Below, one piece after another: positions 47,334 through 57,231 of a stretch of 64,000 bases of DNA. Made by a program: the position numbers and the translations under genes. Position 1 is the first letter of the stretch; each line of letters starts with the position of its first letter. Below the pieces are notes generated by a model, which worked only from the letters and a program-made list of their open reading frames with translations, was not told where the DNA came from and did not search any database. Source of the stretch: Pythium myriotylum (Eukaryota; Oomycota; Peronosporomycetes; Pythiales; Pythiaceae); the NCBI GenBank assembly GCA_023091665.1, contig JALJCQ010000007.1, positions 620,001-684,000 of the forward strand, written 5' to 3'.

Positions 47334-47719
47334 TTAGGATCAGTTTCAATTTACAGCGTGCGTGTCGGATCCCTTCCTCCCGAGTGTAACCGATTCTGAT
47401 AAATTATGGAAACGCAAGAGCGAAAGTGGATGACACGACTCGAGTGAGTCGTCTTTCCCGGCTGGCGTTTGCAACGAGCTCTGGCTTTCGATTCGAACCT
47501 CTTGCGAGATTTGCGCGAGTGGTCTGCGCCCTGCCGCTACGCGCCCGTAGCGTGCGAGAAAGGCCAGGATCAAGATGAACGCGCAGCCAGATGGACCCTG
47601 CGACTCACTGGAAAGCTTGACGCTCCATCACCGCGACGGGCACTCGCGAGTTGACTATCAAAGCCCCGTGCCCCGCTCGTAGAGGGGGGCGAGAATCCGA
47701 CACGCCACTCCTGGAAACC
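47334..47719. other. Spacer with weak initiator-like element
   Basis: No gene is seen. CACTCGCGAGTT at 47641-47652 is a possible initiator, 68 bases before the ATG at 47720. Confidence 0.45.
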
Positions 47720-48898
47720 ATGTCTAGACACGCGGCGTTAGTCTGGATCGCACTGCTGCTCGCGTGTGCCTGCGCCGCGAATATCGACAAGGATGGCTTC
47801 GTTCAGGATGGGAAGACTACCTACTGCCAGGCCGTGTCAACTGAACAGCACGTTCTTCAGTTCCTCTCGCTTTCCACGAGCAGCGCCGGCGAATGTCCGC
47901 TTGCGATGGAGTTGACGACCCAGGTCAAGTCGTACTCGATGGCCGAGACGACGTTCATCGTCTCGTGGACCGCGACGGTCGAGGAGGCGAGCGACTCGTT
48001 GTTTCCGCGAGTGCTGAACACGTCTTCGGGACTGCCGAACGCCGTCGTCGGCGCCGAACTACGCGCTTGCCGTGTCGGCTCCAACTGCGAGAACGAGAAT
48101 GACGTGTACACCCCGACGGTTATTGGCGACGACACTACTATCGGTGCGTTTGACTCGACGGGATTCAAGTCGCTTTCTTCGTGGCGGCTCACGCTCCCGC
48201 AGGGGAACGAGTTCGTGCTCGTGGGCAAGATCACGCTGCTTGGTGAGACGACACCGACCGACTTCGTGGTATTTCAGCGCGTCAATGTTGGCGCCGGCGT
48301 GTCGGACCCGCTCGGCACTGTGCAGCCGAACGATGCGTCGGCGAGCGAGCAATCCTCATCGGCCGACGGCAAGCGACCTGCGATGGGCGGCGTTGCACGT
48401 GATTCTTTGACCACATCCGACGAGGCGAATTTCGCGCCATCCCCCAGCGTGGAGGCGCAAAGTGATGGAAGCAACGGCGTGACCTCGTCGTCAACAGCTA
48501 ATACTACATCAACCGCAGACAGCGGTGGCTTTCCGATCGGCCCCATTGTAGGGATCATCGGTGCCGCGGCAGTGGTTGTCGCGGTTGTCATGGTGCGAGG
48601 AAAGAGAGCAACGGAGAAAGCAGGCGACCACTTCGTCAAGCCGACCGATGTCGACCACGAGCCGAGAAAGCACTCGCAGCACCAAGCAAATCACCAACCG
48701 GAACCAGAGATTCAGGTCTCGCCGGCCATGCTCGAGAGCTTTACTCGTGGGTCGGCTGCGAGGTCTGACAAACGCTACAGCACCAACACGGACGACCTCG
48801 AGTTCGCTCTGGGATCTCACGAGCAGATCGTGATCATGGGCGAATCCGGCCACAATCTAAACGCATCCGGCCACTCTACAGCAGGCGCCAAGCGGTGA
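47720..48898 (+). CDS. TYC-family type I membrane protein
   Basis: Predicted 392 aa. The ATG at 47720 starts the signal peptide (1-20, with Cys-rich A-C-A-C-A-A); the in-frame extension to 47651 is not hydrophobic. Cys are 36, 59, 117 and 123. Elements include D-G-F-V-Q-D-G-K-T-T-Y-C-Q, S-S-G-L-P-N-A-V-V-G and G-A-F-D-S-T-G. Closing is L-G-T-V-Q-P (Pro before Gly lost). V-E-A-Q-S-D-G-S-N-G-V precedes the helix (273-292). The 100-residue tail has a His/Gln patch, a D-L-E-F-A-L-G-S element related to N-M-E-F-T-L-N-S in the 52061 product, and ends A-G-A-K-R. Confidence 0.92.
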   Translation: MSRHAALVWIALLLACACAANIDKDGFVQDGKTTYCQAVSTEQHVLQFLSLSTSSAGECPLAMELTTQVKSYSMAETTFIVSWTATVEEASDSLFPRVLNTSSGLPNAVVGAELRACRVGSNCENENDVYTPTVIGDDTTIGAFDSTGFKSLSSWRLTLPQGNEFVLVGKITLLGETTPTDFVVFQRVNVGAGVSDPLGTVQPNDASASEQSSSADGKRPAMGGVARDSLTTSDEANFAPSPSVEAQSDGSNGVTSSSTANTTSTADSGGFPIGPIVGIIGAAAVVVAVVMVRGKRATEKAGDHFVKPTDVDHEPRKHSQHQANHQPEPEIQVSPAMLESFTRGSAARSDKRYSTNTDDLEFALGSHEQIVIMGESGHNLNASGHSTAGAKR

Positions 48899-49518
48899 TC
48901 GCAACGTGCTGCTACATGTCTTTAGTGTCTCCAGTGCGTCCGCGTGGATGTAAATAGTGATAAACCCAGGACTAGTGACTAATAATATTAGGAAAATTAT
49001 TAACGCGGGGAAACGCGGGAAATCCAGCACAAGCTCCTCAGTTTTTACGCGAGCCCACTGTCCTCCACCACGAAGAGAGCGCTCGAGGAGGGCCGCCCGA
49101 ATGAAGACGACTCGAGAGGCAAATTGATCCTTGCAAAAAGTACTGTTCAATATTAGTAATTACAGTGACCTTTACGTCTACTTTTGCAGGTTTTCGTGTT
49201 TTTCGACCAGCTGATGACCTGTCCACTGGGATAGACGAGCCTACTGGCTCCTGCCCTGTCTATATCTCAGTTGGCCTGTCCCGTGCACCTCGACCATGGG
49301 TGAGACCTTCTGACCGAGTCACACCTTGCGCCCGACTCGGTTCAGAAAGCCCAACTGCGAGTCACTGGCAATGTGGACTTGGTTCGAAATCGCACAGCAT
49401 CCCGAGTTCAGTAAAGTCATTAGTCGTACGTAAACGGCGGGGTTCCGAATCTCTTGAACTTCGAAATCGTGGACTTTTCCGTTCTCCTCGACGGCCACCG
49501 ACAGCCGACCGAATCGTC
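48899..49518. other. Intergenic, upstream in-frame extension of next gene
   Basis: The frame of the gene at 49519 is open back to 49165, but this part has no signal peptide and no family match, so it is taken as untranslated. No other gene is seen. Confidence 0.5.
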
Positions 49519-51006
49519 ATGAAGCGTGCGCTGTTCGCGGGGTTCGCGCTCGGCTCGGCCGTGCACGCCGCCAACATCGACACGGGCGGCTTCGCGCAAG
49601 ACGGGCGGACGACGTACTGTCAGGCAGCGACGGACGAAAAGCGTCCGCTCGAGTTCCTCTCGCTCACGACAGCCAGCGCCGGGCAGTGTCCTGTTGCGCT
49701 GGAACTCACGACCCAAGTTCGGTCGTATTCCATGGCCGAGACAACGCTCGAAGTCACATGGACGGCGTCGGTTTCGCGCAACGCGTCCCTGTTTCCTGGT
49801 GTCGTGGTCGCTGGCGTGCCAAGCGACGTCGTCAGCGCCACACTGCGAGCGTGCCGTGTGGGCTCCAACTGTGCAAGCGATAGCGACATTGTCTCTCCAT
49901 CCACAAGTAGCCAAGATACAGCGCTGGGCGCGTTTGACTCGACGGGCAGCAAGAAGCTCGCGTCTAGTACCTTTACCCTCGCGTCATCGGGTGATTTTGT
50001 CCTGGTCGGCAAGATCACGCTAGGCGGGGAGTCCAAGCCGACTGATTTCGTCGTGTTCAAGCATATCCCGCGTAGTGCCGACCTGGGAGCACAACCAGGA
50101 ACAGTGCAACCAGGCGGCGGCGGGTCGGCGTCTTCAGATAATAGTACTTCACGCCCTCCTCCCACGCCAACTACGGTATTGCCTACTTCCACGCCAACAA
50201 CAGCCTCCCCCACGTCAATACCAAGCCCCCATGGGAATGGCTCGTCCTCTTCGTCATCTCCGTCGCCATCAACATCGTCACCTTCGCCGTCTACTACATC
50301 GTCACCATCACCACCGTCGCCGACGTCTACATCAACCCCGTCACCGACTTCTTCCTCCGAACACTCCGAAACTAAAAGACCGCACAACAGTGGATCATCT
50401 ACTTTCGAACTGCCAGCAACAAAAGAGCCAACTCGTTCTCCCAGCCCCAATGAAGACAGCAGACCGAGTACGACGCCATCTCCTGTGAAGAGCAGCCAGT
50501 CTTCAAGTACGTCATCCAGTGGTGATAGCTCTTCCTCTTCGTCACCGACAAGCACACCAAAAGCAACTTCTTCGTCCGCAAGCTCTACTCAAACTCCGAC
50601 ATCGATGGCAACTCCCACAGTCCAGCCTCAGAGTGGCGAAGATAGTGTCTCTTCGAAATCATCTAGCAGCTCAAGCCACTCAGGTAGCACGGCACTGATC
50701 ACGATTGCTGCCGTCATGGCCGTCGTCGTCGCCTCGGTCTTCGTAGTCGCCGCACGCGTACGTCGAGCACGAGGCAAAGACGATGACAGTGACAGCGAAG
50801 AGCCTACTTTCCGATCTTCCTTCGGCGCCGCTGTGCCAAACCTACGTGAGCTGCGAGAGCAGGAAGTGCAGACCCGGGTGTTGCGGATCGTGTCCAGCGA
50901 GAATCCGTCTCCGCCCAGCACATTCCCAGCCGGGTCGGTCGCGCCGTCGAATTTGAGCTACGGCTCGGACAAGAGTAACGAAGACCTCTCGTTCTCGATC
51001 CAGTAA
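49519..51006 (+). CDS. TYC-family type I membrane protein with long Ser/Thr/Pro stalk
   Basis: Predicted 495 aa. M-K-R-A-L-F starts the signal peptide (1-17), matching the M-K-R-A-L starts of the twins at 43773 and 46182. Cys are 34, 57, 112 and 118. The first motif reads D-T-G-G-F-A-Q-D-G-R-T-T-Y-C-Q. Closing is Q-P-G-T-V-Q-P. The stalk (about 197-388) is one of the longest of the array: almost purely Ser, Thr and Pro, mucin-like, with sequons. It would hold the ectodomain far from the membrane, beyond the wall-facing layer if extended (inference). The helix is at 390-412. The 83-residue tail has V-P-N-L-R-E-L-R-E-Q-E-V and ends E-D-L-S-F-S-I-Q. Confidence 0.92.
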   Translation: MKRALFAGFALGSAVHAANIDTGGFAQDGRTTYCQAATDEKRPLEFLSLTTASAGQCPVALELTTQVRSYSMAETTLEVTWTASVSRNASLFPGVVVAGVPSDVVSATLRACRVGSNCASDSDIVSPSTSSQDTALGAFDSTGSKKLASSTFTLASSGDFVLVGKITLGGESKPTDFVVFKHIPRSADLGAQPGTVQPGGGGSASSDNSTSRPPPTPTTVLPTSTPTTASPTSIPSPHGNGSSSSSSPSPSTSSPSPSTTSSPSPPSPTSTSTPSPTSSSEHSETKRPHNSGSSTFELPATKEPTRSPSPNEDSRPSTTPSPVKSSQSSSTSSSGDSSSSSSPTSTPKATSSSASSTQTPTSMATPTVQPQSGEDSVSSKSSSSSSHSGSTALITIAAVMAVVVASVFVVAARVRRARGKDDDSDSEEPTFRSSFGAAVPNLRELREQEVQTRVLRIVSSENPSPPSTFPAGSVAPSNLSYGSDKSNEDLSFSIQ

Positions 51007-52060
51007 TTCGTAACAACTGCTCGACGAGCGAGCAAGACGTCTCCATCGACAGTCAAGGATGTCTGGTGGTGTAGCCTCAACGACAACCCGATGTTGTCAT
51101 GCTGAACCGATATATTAGACCCAGACAAATGTTGGCGGCCATTAACTGACGACACGGCGACTTCCCACTTGAGCATGCGCCCCTTCACTCTCTCTATCGC
51201 CACGCACGTTGCCGTGGCCTTCGCTGGTTGCCTCGATAGTCGAGAATACAACACGAACAAGACCATTTTCGTGTCGACAAACTGCGAGTCGACGGAAAAA
51301 GATCGGCTCGCAGATCGACTTGGAGGATCGCGGGGACGATCGTCCGAGTATCGGATCCCACTAATGTACTCGTGGCTGGAAAGCCACCACTCGGCGACAT
51401 GAGGGTGCATTGATTTTTGTTAGAACATGTCGCCGTCGCCAATCGTACCCGAGAGCCCCAGCTGGAGGGTGATGCAGACATCGCACCTGGCCGAAGGCAC
51501 TGTCTGCTCGTGCTTCTTGTTGATGGGAGTGGTTTGTGCCTTTCGTGAATGTGGCAGGTTCTACGTATTTGGCCACTGTGTGCGTAAGAACGCTACGGGA
51601 CTTCAACGATTCCTGGGCTTCTACAACAAAGTTCTACAGAGTAATAGATGAGTGGTCTCCGCGTAGCGAAAGCCCATCGAACAAGTGTACACTTTTACGC
51701 GAGCGAGCCTCGCGGGAGTGGAGCCGACGGTCTCCGTAAATCACGGGATTTCTGTGCAAAAAAGCTCGTGCTTTTTTTCATCCATGGGCCCTGTCCTCGG
51801 AGGAAATTTCCTCCAGTCCAGCTCGCAAGGGGTCGACCCAAGGAAGATGCATGGGTCTGTAATGTAATCACATGAGAAGAGTCTGGTTGGTCTCGTGGAC
51901 AGGCCCCCAAGGGACCCACTCCGGCTTCCCCCCACCAAGATGTGGGTGAGAATCCGCGTTTGTAACCACCATCCCAAATGGTGTCGAGAGTCGTTCGATG
52001 GAGAGTCGTGACAGCCGCGACAAGCCCTTCCGACGGCCATTACAGGACTTGAGGGCACTC
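51007..52060. other. Intergenic, one possible small secreted ORF
   Basis: A frame from an ATG at 51175 to 51402 (75 codons) begins with a signal-peptide-like stretch, M-R-P-F-T-L-S-I-A-T-H-V-A-V-A-F-A-G, then a hydrophilic part with one later Cys. It might be a small secreted protein or the decayed 5' end of an array copy; evidence is weak. The next gene's frame is open from 51998 but its signal peptide starts at 52061. Confidence 0.35.
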
Positions 52061-53575
52061 ATGAAGGCCACGGCTGCTCTGCTAGCGGGGCTCGCCGTGG
52101 CAGCAGCCGGCCCGTTGGCGGGCGCGGCCAACATCGACACGGACGGATTCGTCCACGATGGCCGCACGACCTACTGCCAGGCCGCCTCGACCGAGCAGGG
52201 ACCTCTCCAGTTCCTCTCGTTATCACCCAGTAGTGCCAGCAAATGCCCGGTCACGCTCGAGCTCAATGCACAACTCCGATCCGTCTCGATGGCCGACAGA
52301 ACCCTCGACCTGACCTGGTCGGCCTCGCTAATGCCGAGTGCCTCGTTGTTCACTGGAGTGCTCAACAAAACGTCCGAATCCGTTCGTGTCGTCCTACGAG
52401 CCTGTCGAGTAGGCTCAAACTGCGCAACGGATGGCGACGTCGTCGTCCCGACTGGTATCAGCCAGGACTCGGTCGGAGGGTTAAACGGCGCGGGGGCCAA
52501 GTCTCTTCCCGGTTGCTCCATCACACTCCCGTCCACGAACGCGTACGTCATCGTGGGCAAGGTCACGGTGCCAGGTGACCCGAGTCCGACCGACTTCGTC
52601 GTGTTCAAACATGTTGCCGTGGAAGCCGAAAGCCGTCCAGGTACAGTGCAACCGGTCGACGGATCCAAAGCTGGTGGCCCTCTTCCTCAGCCGCTCGCAG
52701 GCGTCGCGGGTTCTCCGTCTAACCCTCCGGCGAGTCCTGCGGCAGGCACCCCACCAGCAAGCGCACCCAACGCGACCCCGCCGCCGTTTAGCTTTGAACC
52801 TCTACGCGGTGATCAGCCTTCCGCCCCAAAGCCTCCGTCTTCACAGGGAGGTGGGTCTTCGGGAAGCCAGCCGACCGCCAACTCAACCCCGAAGTCAAAC
52901 GATGCTACCCCGGTCTCCAACGCAAATGCAAACAGTAACCCGAGCGCAAACCTGAACGCAACCCCGATCAGCGGTGCGCTGTCTACTTCAGATAATCAAC
53001 GAGAAGGAGTTGAGACGTCGTCAGGCGATAATACGCCGAGATCGGAGGGAGATTCGACACCGACGACGTCAGGGCCAAGCCCAGAAGGAGCTCCGGTCGA
53101 CCCGAAAGGAGGAGGCGACAACAGCGTCGGCTCAGTAACATCCAATGGTTCCGATGGGGACTCGACAACGATGTTCGTCTCGATTGCTGCAGGATTAGTC
53201 GTCGTGGTTGCCGGCGTCTTCGTTGTGGCTATGCGTATCCGCAAAGCTCGTAGAGAAGACAGCGTGAGCAACGCCGTCCTCTCCGATTCTTTATATGTCG
53301 CCCCACACTACGTCGATCCTCAGCAACCTCGTGACGGCAGCTCAATGACAGACACGACAGGGGCGACAGAGACAGCCATGAATGCGCCATCAGCGTCAGC
53401 TGCGACCGAGCAACACCACCAGCCACCCCCTCAGATGGGCACGTTGAGGCCTGTCAACCCACGCTTTGCGCGTGCGTCGTCGGCTCAATCGACCGCCAGC
53501 ACCAACACCACCGAGAACATGGAGTTCACTCTCAACTCCAAGAACGAGACAATCTTCATCGCCGACTTCACGTGA
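52061..53575 (+). CDS. TYC-family type I membrane protein with Pro/Ala/Asn stalk
   Basis: Predicted 504 aa, with the signal peptide at 1-22. Cys are 39, 62, 115 and 121; Cys152 is an extra. The first motif reads D-G-F-V-H-D-G-R-T-T-Y-C-Q. The loop before the third Cys is shortened (no T-G-L-P element). Closing is R-P-G-T-V-Q-P. The stalk (about 200-365) is long like its neighbour's, but composed of Pro, Ala, Gly, Asn and Ser. The helix is at about 369-391, stopped by R-I-R-K-A-R-R. The 113-residue tail contains Y-V-A-P-H-Y-V-D-P and N-M-E-F-T-L-N-S-K-N-E-T-I-F-I, related to the 47720 product's D-L-E-F-A-L-G-S-H-E-Q-I-V-I. Confidence 0.92.
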   Translation: MKATAALLAGLAVAAAGPLAGAANIDTDGFVHDGRTTYCQAASTEQGPLQFLSLSPSSASKCPVTLELNAQLRSVSMADRTLDLTWSASLMPSASLFTGVLNKTSESVRVVLRACRVGSNCATDGDVVVPTGISQDSVGGLNGAGAKSLPGCSITLPSTNAYVIVGKVTVPGDPSPTDFVVFKHVAVEAESRPGTVQPVDGSKAGGPLPQPLAGVAGSPSNPPASPAAGTPPASAPNATPPPFSFEPLRGDQPSAPKPPSSQGGGSSGSQPTANSTPKSNDATPVSNANANSNPSANLNATPISGALSTSDNQREGVETSSGDNTPRSEGDSTPTTSGPSPEGAPVDPKGGGDNSVGSVTSNGSDGDSTTMFVSIAAGLVVVVAGVFVVAMRIRKARREDSVSNAVLSDSLYVAPHYVDPQQPRDGSSMTDTTGATETAMNAPSASAATEQHHQPPPQMGTLRPVNPRFARASSAQSTASTNTTENMEFTLNSKNETIFIADFT

Positions 53576-53688
53576 CGACCTCGCCAGCGATAGTGATTGA
53601 AACTTAAAGCGTTTGGTAGTCGACGTTGCCATGTGCTATTTATTTAGTACAAAAGAAAATTGGTGTTGCGGTTTACTTACTATCAACT

Positions 53689-55230
53689 TCATGCATTCTG
53701 TCCCGCCACAATCTGCTGCGCGAGCTGGTACAACAGTACGAAAAAGGCGAAAACGCCGAACACGAGCACAGCGTACGCGTAGCCCTTGCCGCTGAAGCGG
53801 CTGCTGTAGACATTCTTCCCGGGAAACTCTTTGCTCGCGCTCAGTTGCAGAAGTGCCGGCGCGAAGAACGCCACATAAATACCCGACATACCGCTGAACT
53901 GCAGCGTGATCGAGAGATCTGACACAAACACGGAGATCACAAGTGGTGGCACACACGCAGCGAAGCGGCAGACCATTTTCCAGAAGGATTTCCCCCCGAT
54001 GGCTTGGATCCAGGACTCAGGCACGACTGCCGCCATGTTATCACCCAGGGTCACTGAGATCAACGGGTACACGCTGAGCGTATCAAGCGCTGGGAAAATG
54101 ACAACGATACCGGACATGAGCTTGGCCCACCATGGGATGAGTGAGGCTTGCTCGTTGAGTCCCCAAGTGAAGCCTGCCCAGTTGAGATTGACGCTCGAGG
54201 CGATTTTCGGGCCGAAATAGAGCGAGCAGACCGATCCAAGTGCGATGTAAAACGTCATGGTCGTGAAGAGTGTGCTGCCGAAGATCGCATGGGCCTTGGA
54301 TTGGTTCTTGGCACCCAGTGGAGCGAGCAGGCCGGGCACTGAGTGCTGAAAGAGCTGCGAAAACACACCCGTGCTGAACATGACACCGAAGCCGGCAAAG
54401 TCGACCAGCGAGTATTCGCTGATGTACGCTGAGGTCACGTCGGCCGCATTGATATCCACATTCGCATCACCCGTGTCGTACGGGTCAACATAAATGGCGT
54501 AAGCTGCGCTGAAGATCATGATCAGCAGCGCGACAAAGCGCACGACCGACATGGCGAGCTGCACGGCGATCTGCTCGGTGAGGTCGGCGCACGAGAGCGG
54601 CACGACGATCGCGCCGAAGACCAGCGCGCCATGGAGCGTCGAGAGTTCAATCGAGCCGAGGTGCGAAACCTGCGAGAGGAAGCTGTTGACGAAGACTTGC
54701 GAGTAGCCGAGCAGGCCGCCATACATGAGTCCAAGCAGCGAGAGCTGGTACATGCGCGAGCCGAGGCGACCGAGAAAGCGATCACAGAGCCACGTGACCT
54801 CAGGAAAGTCTTCAAACTGCACGCCGTCGACGAGCGCCGTCTTCTCGGTGACGAGGCGGATGAGCTGCGACTCGCGCGCGCGCGCGATCGTCTCGCTGAC
54901 CCACATGACGGTCCAGTAGGAGATGATGGTCACGACGATGATCATGACGTTGCCCATGACGAGCCCAGCGCGGTAGAACGCGTACGGGATGCCGAGCGAG
55001 CCGACGCCGAGGATGTAGTTGACCGTGAACGCGTAGGCCACGAGCGGCGAGTACTTGGCGTCGACGCTCTCGGGCGACTCGGGCTCGACGGCGCTGAACG
55101 AGAGCGACATCGAGAGCTTGCGCTGGCTGTGGATGAGCCGGTGGGCCACCCGCGAGGAGCGCGTCTCGCCATGGTCCTCCCACTCGCCTTCTTCCTCGCC
55201 GTGGTCCGCGTAGACAGCGCTCCAGTCCAT
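53689..55230 (-). CDS. AAAP-family transporter, TMEM104-like
   Basis: Predicted 513 aa polytopic membrane protein with about 11 hydrophobic segments. The acidic N-terminal cytosolic part (1-55) has an E-E-E-G-E-W-E-D cluster. It is followed by Y-S-P-L-V-A-Y-A-F-T-V-N-Y-I-L-G-V-G and then S-L-G-I-P-Y-A-F, the first-helix signature of amino acid/auxin permeases. These are secondary transporters that move amino acids across plasma or vacuolar membranes. The opening Y-S-P and overall length recall the TMEM104 branch; this is a judgement from memory. It is unrelated to the array that surrounds it on both sides, points the other way, and its stop lies 113 bases from that of the gene at 52061. Substrate cannot be inferred. 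Confidence 0.8.
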   Translation of the reverse strand: MDWSAVYADHGEEEGEWEDHGETRSSRVAHRLIHSQRKLSMSLSFSAVEPESPESVDAKYSPLVAYAFTVNYILGVGSLGIPYAFYRAGLVMGNVMIIVVTIISYWTVMWVSETIARARESQLIRLVTEKTALVDGVQFEDFPEVTWLCDRFLGRLGSRMYQLSLLGLMYGGLLGYSQVFVNSFLSQVSHLGSIELSTLHGALVFGAIVVPLSCADLTEQIAVQLAMSVVRFVALLIMIFSAAYAIYVDPYDTGDANVDINAADVTSAYISEYSLVDFAGFGVMFSTGVFSQLFQHSVPGLLAPLGAKNQSKAHAIFGSTLFTTMTFYIALGSVCSLYFGPKIASSVNLNWAGFTWGLNEQASLIPWWAKLMSGIVVIFPALDTLSVYPLISVTLGDNMAAVVPESWIQAIGGKSFWKMVCRFAACVPPLVISVFVSDLSITLQFSGMSGIYVAFFAPALLQLSASKEFPGKNVYSSRFSGKGYAYAVLVFGVFAFFVLLYQLAQQIVAGQNA

Positions 55231-57231
55231 TCGTGCCGGTGGAGCAAGCCTGATACTGCTCGCTGGCTGGCTGGTGTCCGAGGTGAGCTCCTCATGAGCT
55301 CCGGAACTTGCTGTCAGAACCGACCCCTACCCTCGTGCATGTTTGATTGGTGGGAATTTGGAATTCAAAGCACTAATTGGTTGAAAATAGGTGTGCTTTT
55401 CTGTGACGCTGCGCCGAGACGTCCGCTGGTTGGGGGACATCGCTTGGAAGTCGGAAGGACATGCCACGGTTGTCGCTGACGCAATCGCCGAGAAGAGGAA
55501 GCGAACTGGAGAGCTTCTCCACTTCGTCTCGCAGTTTTTGGAGTCAGTCGGGAAACGGTCGCGGCGGCAAGGTCTCCGTTATTCCTTCTATGGGTTCATC
55601 GTGATGTGAGACCCCACGGTCGTGTGTTGAGGACGTTCATGCTCTTGCTCGATGGGACACAAACAGGGTCGTGACCGTCTGACCTCTCGGTGGGGGTTAG
55701 CCAACGCTCCATACCAACGGGAAAACTTTGGGCGAAAGAAATGGCGGCGACGTCTCTTTGTTCGGCTGGATTTAGTTGCGTCATGTTGTGCAGTGGGTCC
55801 AGGGCTTGACACCTTCTGGTCTGCTGAGTGAGTCATAGAGACGACGCCCCGAACCCAGATACACTGCCCTGACTTGCGTTGACAGTGTGAGTTGCGTGGC
55901 AAGGCGACTCGAAGATCGGCCCGCGCGTGCAGTTTGTCTCCGTCCAACCGACTGACGACGCTTCTAAGTCGTCAGTCGATCGCGTAGAAAACTTTGCGGT
56001 AGAATCGTTGGGCTCGAGTGTCGCGACGTCGGCAGGTGGGCTGAGTGTGACACTCGATGAGCTTTTCCACGAAAGCCACAAATGCTATCAGCGACACACG
56101 GCTGGTGTACTCGCGTAGGAGGCATTTGTTGATCAACAACAGGCCCCGAGGACACGCACGTGCACTTGCATGTTTACGGCTTGCATGCCCAGATCTTCGG
56201 GGCCAACCAACCTTGACGATGAGTCTGCGCCGTCCAACCCGCAGTGGAGCAACTCAGGTTTCGTCCCGGCACTCGCTGGAAGCTAGCTAGCTACGTGGAC
56301 CTGGTGCCCACGAGTTGGCGATTCTTGGCCCTGCGACAGAAAGGCTCATTCGTGGACGGACCGCGCGCGAGGTGGTGTGTCTGGCAATCGCGCTGTGAGT
56401 CACGCCGCCCGCTTCACGGCGACCAGGAACGAGGATGTCCCAAGAGGATTTCGTGTTGTCACCATCCGCGAATGTTGGCTTCTGTCCAGCCGCGTGACTT
56501 GCTCGTGAGTTCTTTGCCACTCTGTTTTGTCGTGGTTGAGGAAAGTTCAGGTGGAGACCTCTTTTACGGAGACTCAACAAAGCATGCGATTCATCCATTC
56601 CGAGGCTGGGTTACCCGCAAACTTTTCATGCGCCTATCCGCTCGAACTGGAAGCCATCACTGCAGTCGCTTCCATGGCCCACAGTCGCCGATGACTGCAC
56701 GGCCAGTTGTTTCAAAACCACAAGGAAATCCAAGTTTTTTTCTCCTTGTCCCGACTTCTCCAAGGTCTCTCTTGTCAAGCTCTAAGGATCACTGGCCGAG
56801 GTCGAAAATGTCACGGTCTCCTTTCCAGGACGCCCCGTCCAACTTGGCATTCCTTTTGTTGTAGAAGCTGTCTTCCTGGATCAGTTTTCCGACACCAAGA
56901 TGCCCGAATGCTGATTCTCACTGGCGCTTCCGCCGCGCCGTCTGGACTGCCCAACCAGAGCCTGGTACCTCTGACCTGCGCAGGCGGTTTGAGGAGCCAG
57001 CTTCAACGTTACCTATCCGGTTCACGCTCCTGTCTGTGAACAGGTGGTCCCACGATGCCCCGGCGCTCGCCGTCGACGCGCTCCTGGCATTCCACTCCGC
57101 CACGGCCCAGATGCTCACTCGGAACGGCGCGGTGATGATGGCCGAGCTGAGAGATGGATGAGTGACTCCAACTGTGTCGTCGTGAGCTGCCCCGACTCCG
57201 GCTCACTCGAGAATTCCTTGCGTGAGTTCCA
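55231..57231. other. 2 kb interval with possible decayed non-family gene
   Basis: The 5' end belongs to the transporter promoter (minus strand). A plus-strand frame is open from 56244 to 56861, has one TAG at 56862, then stays open to TGA at 57159-57161. The last part reads A-L-A-V-D-A-L-L-A-F-H-S-A-T-A-Q-M-L and ends A-E-L-R-D-G. Another frame (about 56640-56910) is also protein-like (V-E-N-V-T-V-S-F-P-G-R-P-V). It could be a degenerate gene unrelated to the array. An 11-bp inverted repeat lies at 55949-55978, and an initiator-like TCACTCGAGAATTCC at 57203-57217. Confidence 0.4.
57203..57217 (+). promoter_or_regulatory. Initiator-like element upstream of gene at 57232
   Basis: TCACTCGAGAATTCC preceded by GGC, 14 bases before the ATG. 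It is the best-conserved member of the recurrent set seen at 6622, 13595, 21516, 32316, 37552 and 43731. Confidence 0.4.

Noticed and set aside
49165..49518. N-terminal extension of the gene at 49519
   Set aside because: The in-frame upstream part is polar, matches no paralogue, and would bury the signal peptide that aligns with sister genes.
49620..50555. Minus-strand frame of 311 codons opposite the stalk of the gene at 49519
   Set aside because: The Asp/Glu/Val-rich translation is simply the complement of Ser/Pro/Thr codons in the stalk.
51175..51402. Small secreted protein or decayed array 5' end
   Set aside because: There is a hydrophobic start, but the following residues lack the T-T-Y-C and K-C-P motifs. 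Too weak for a CDS call.
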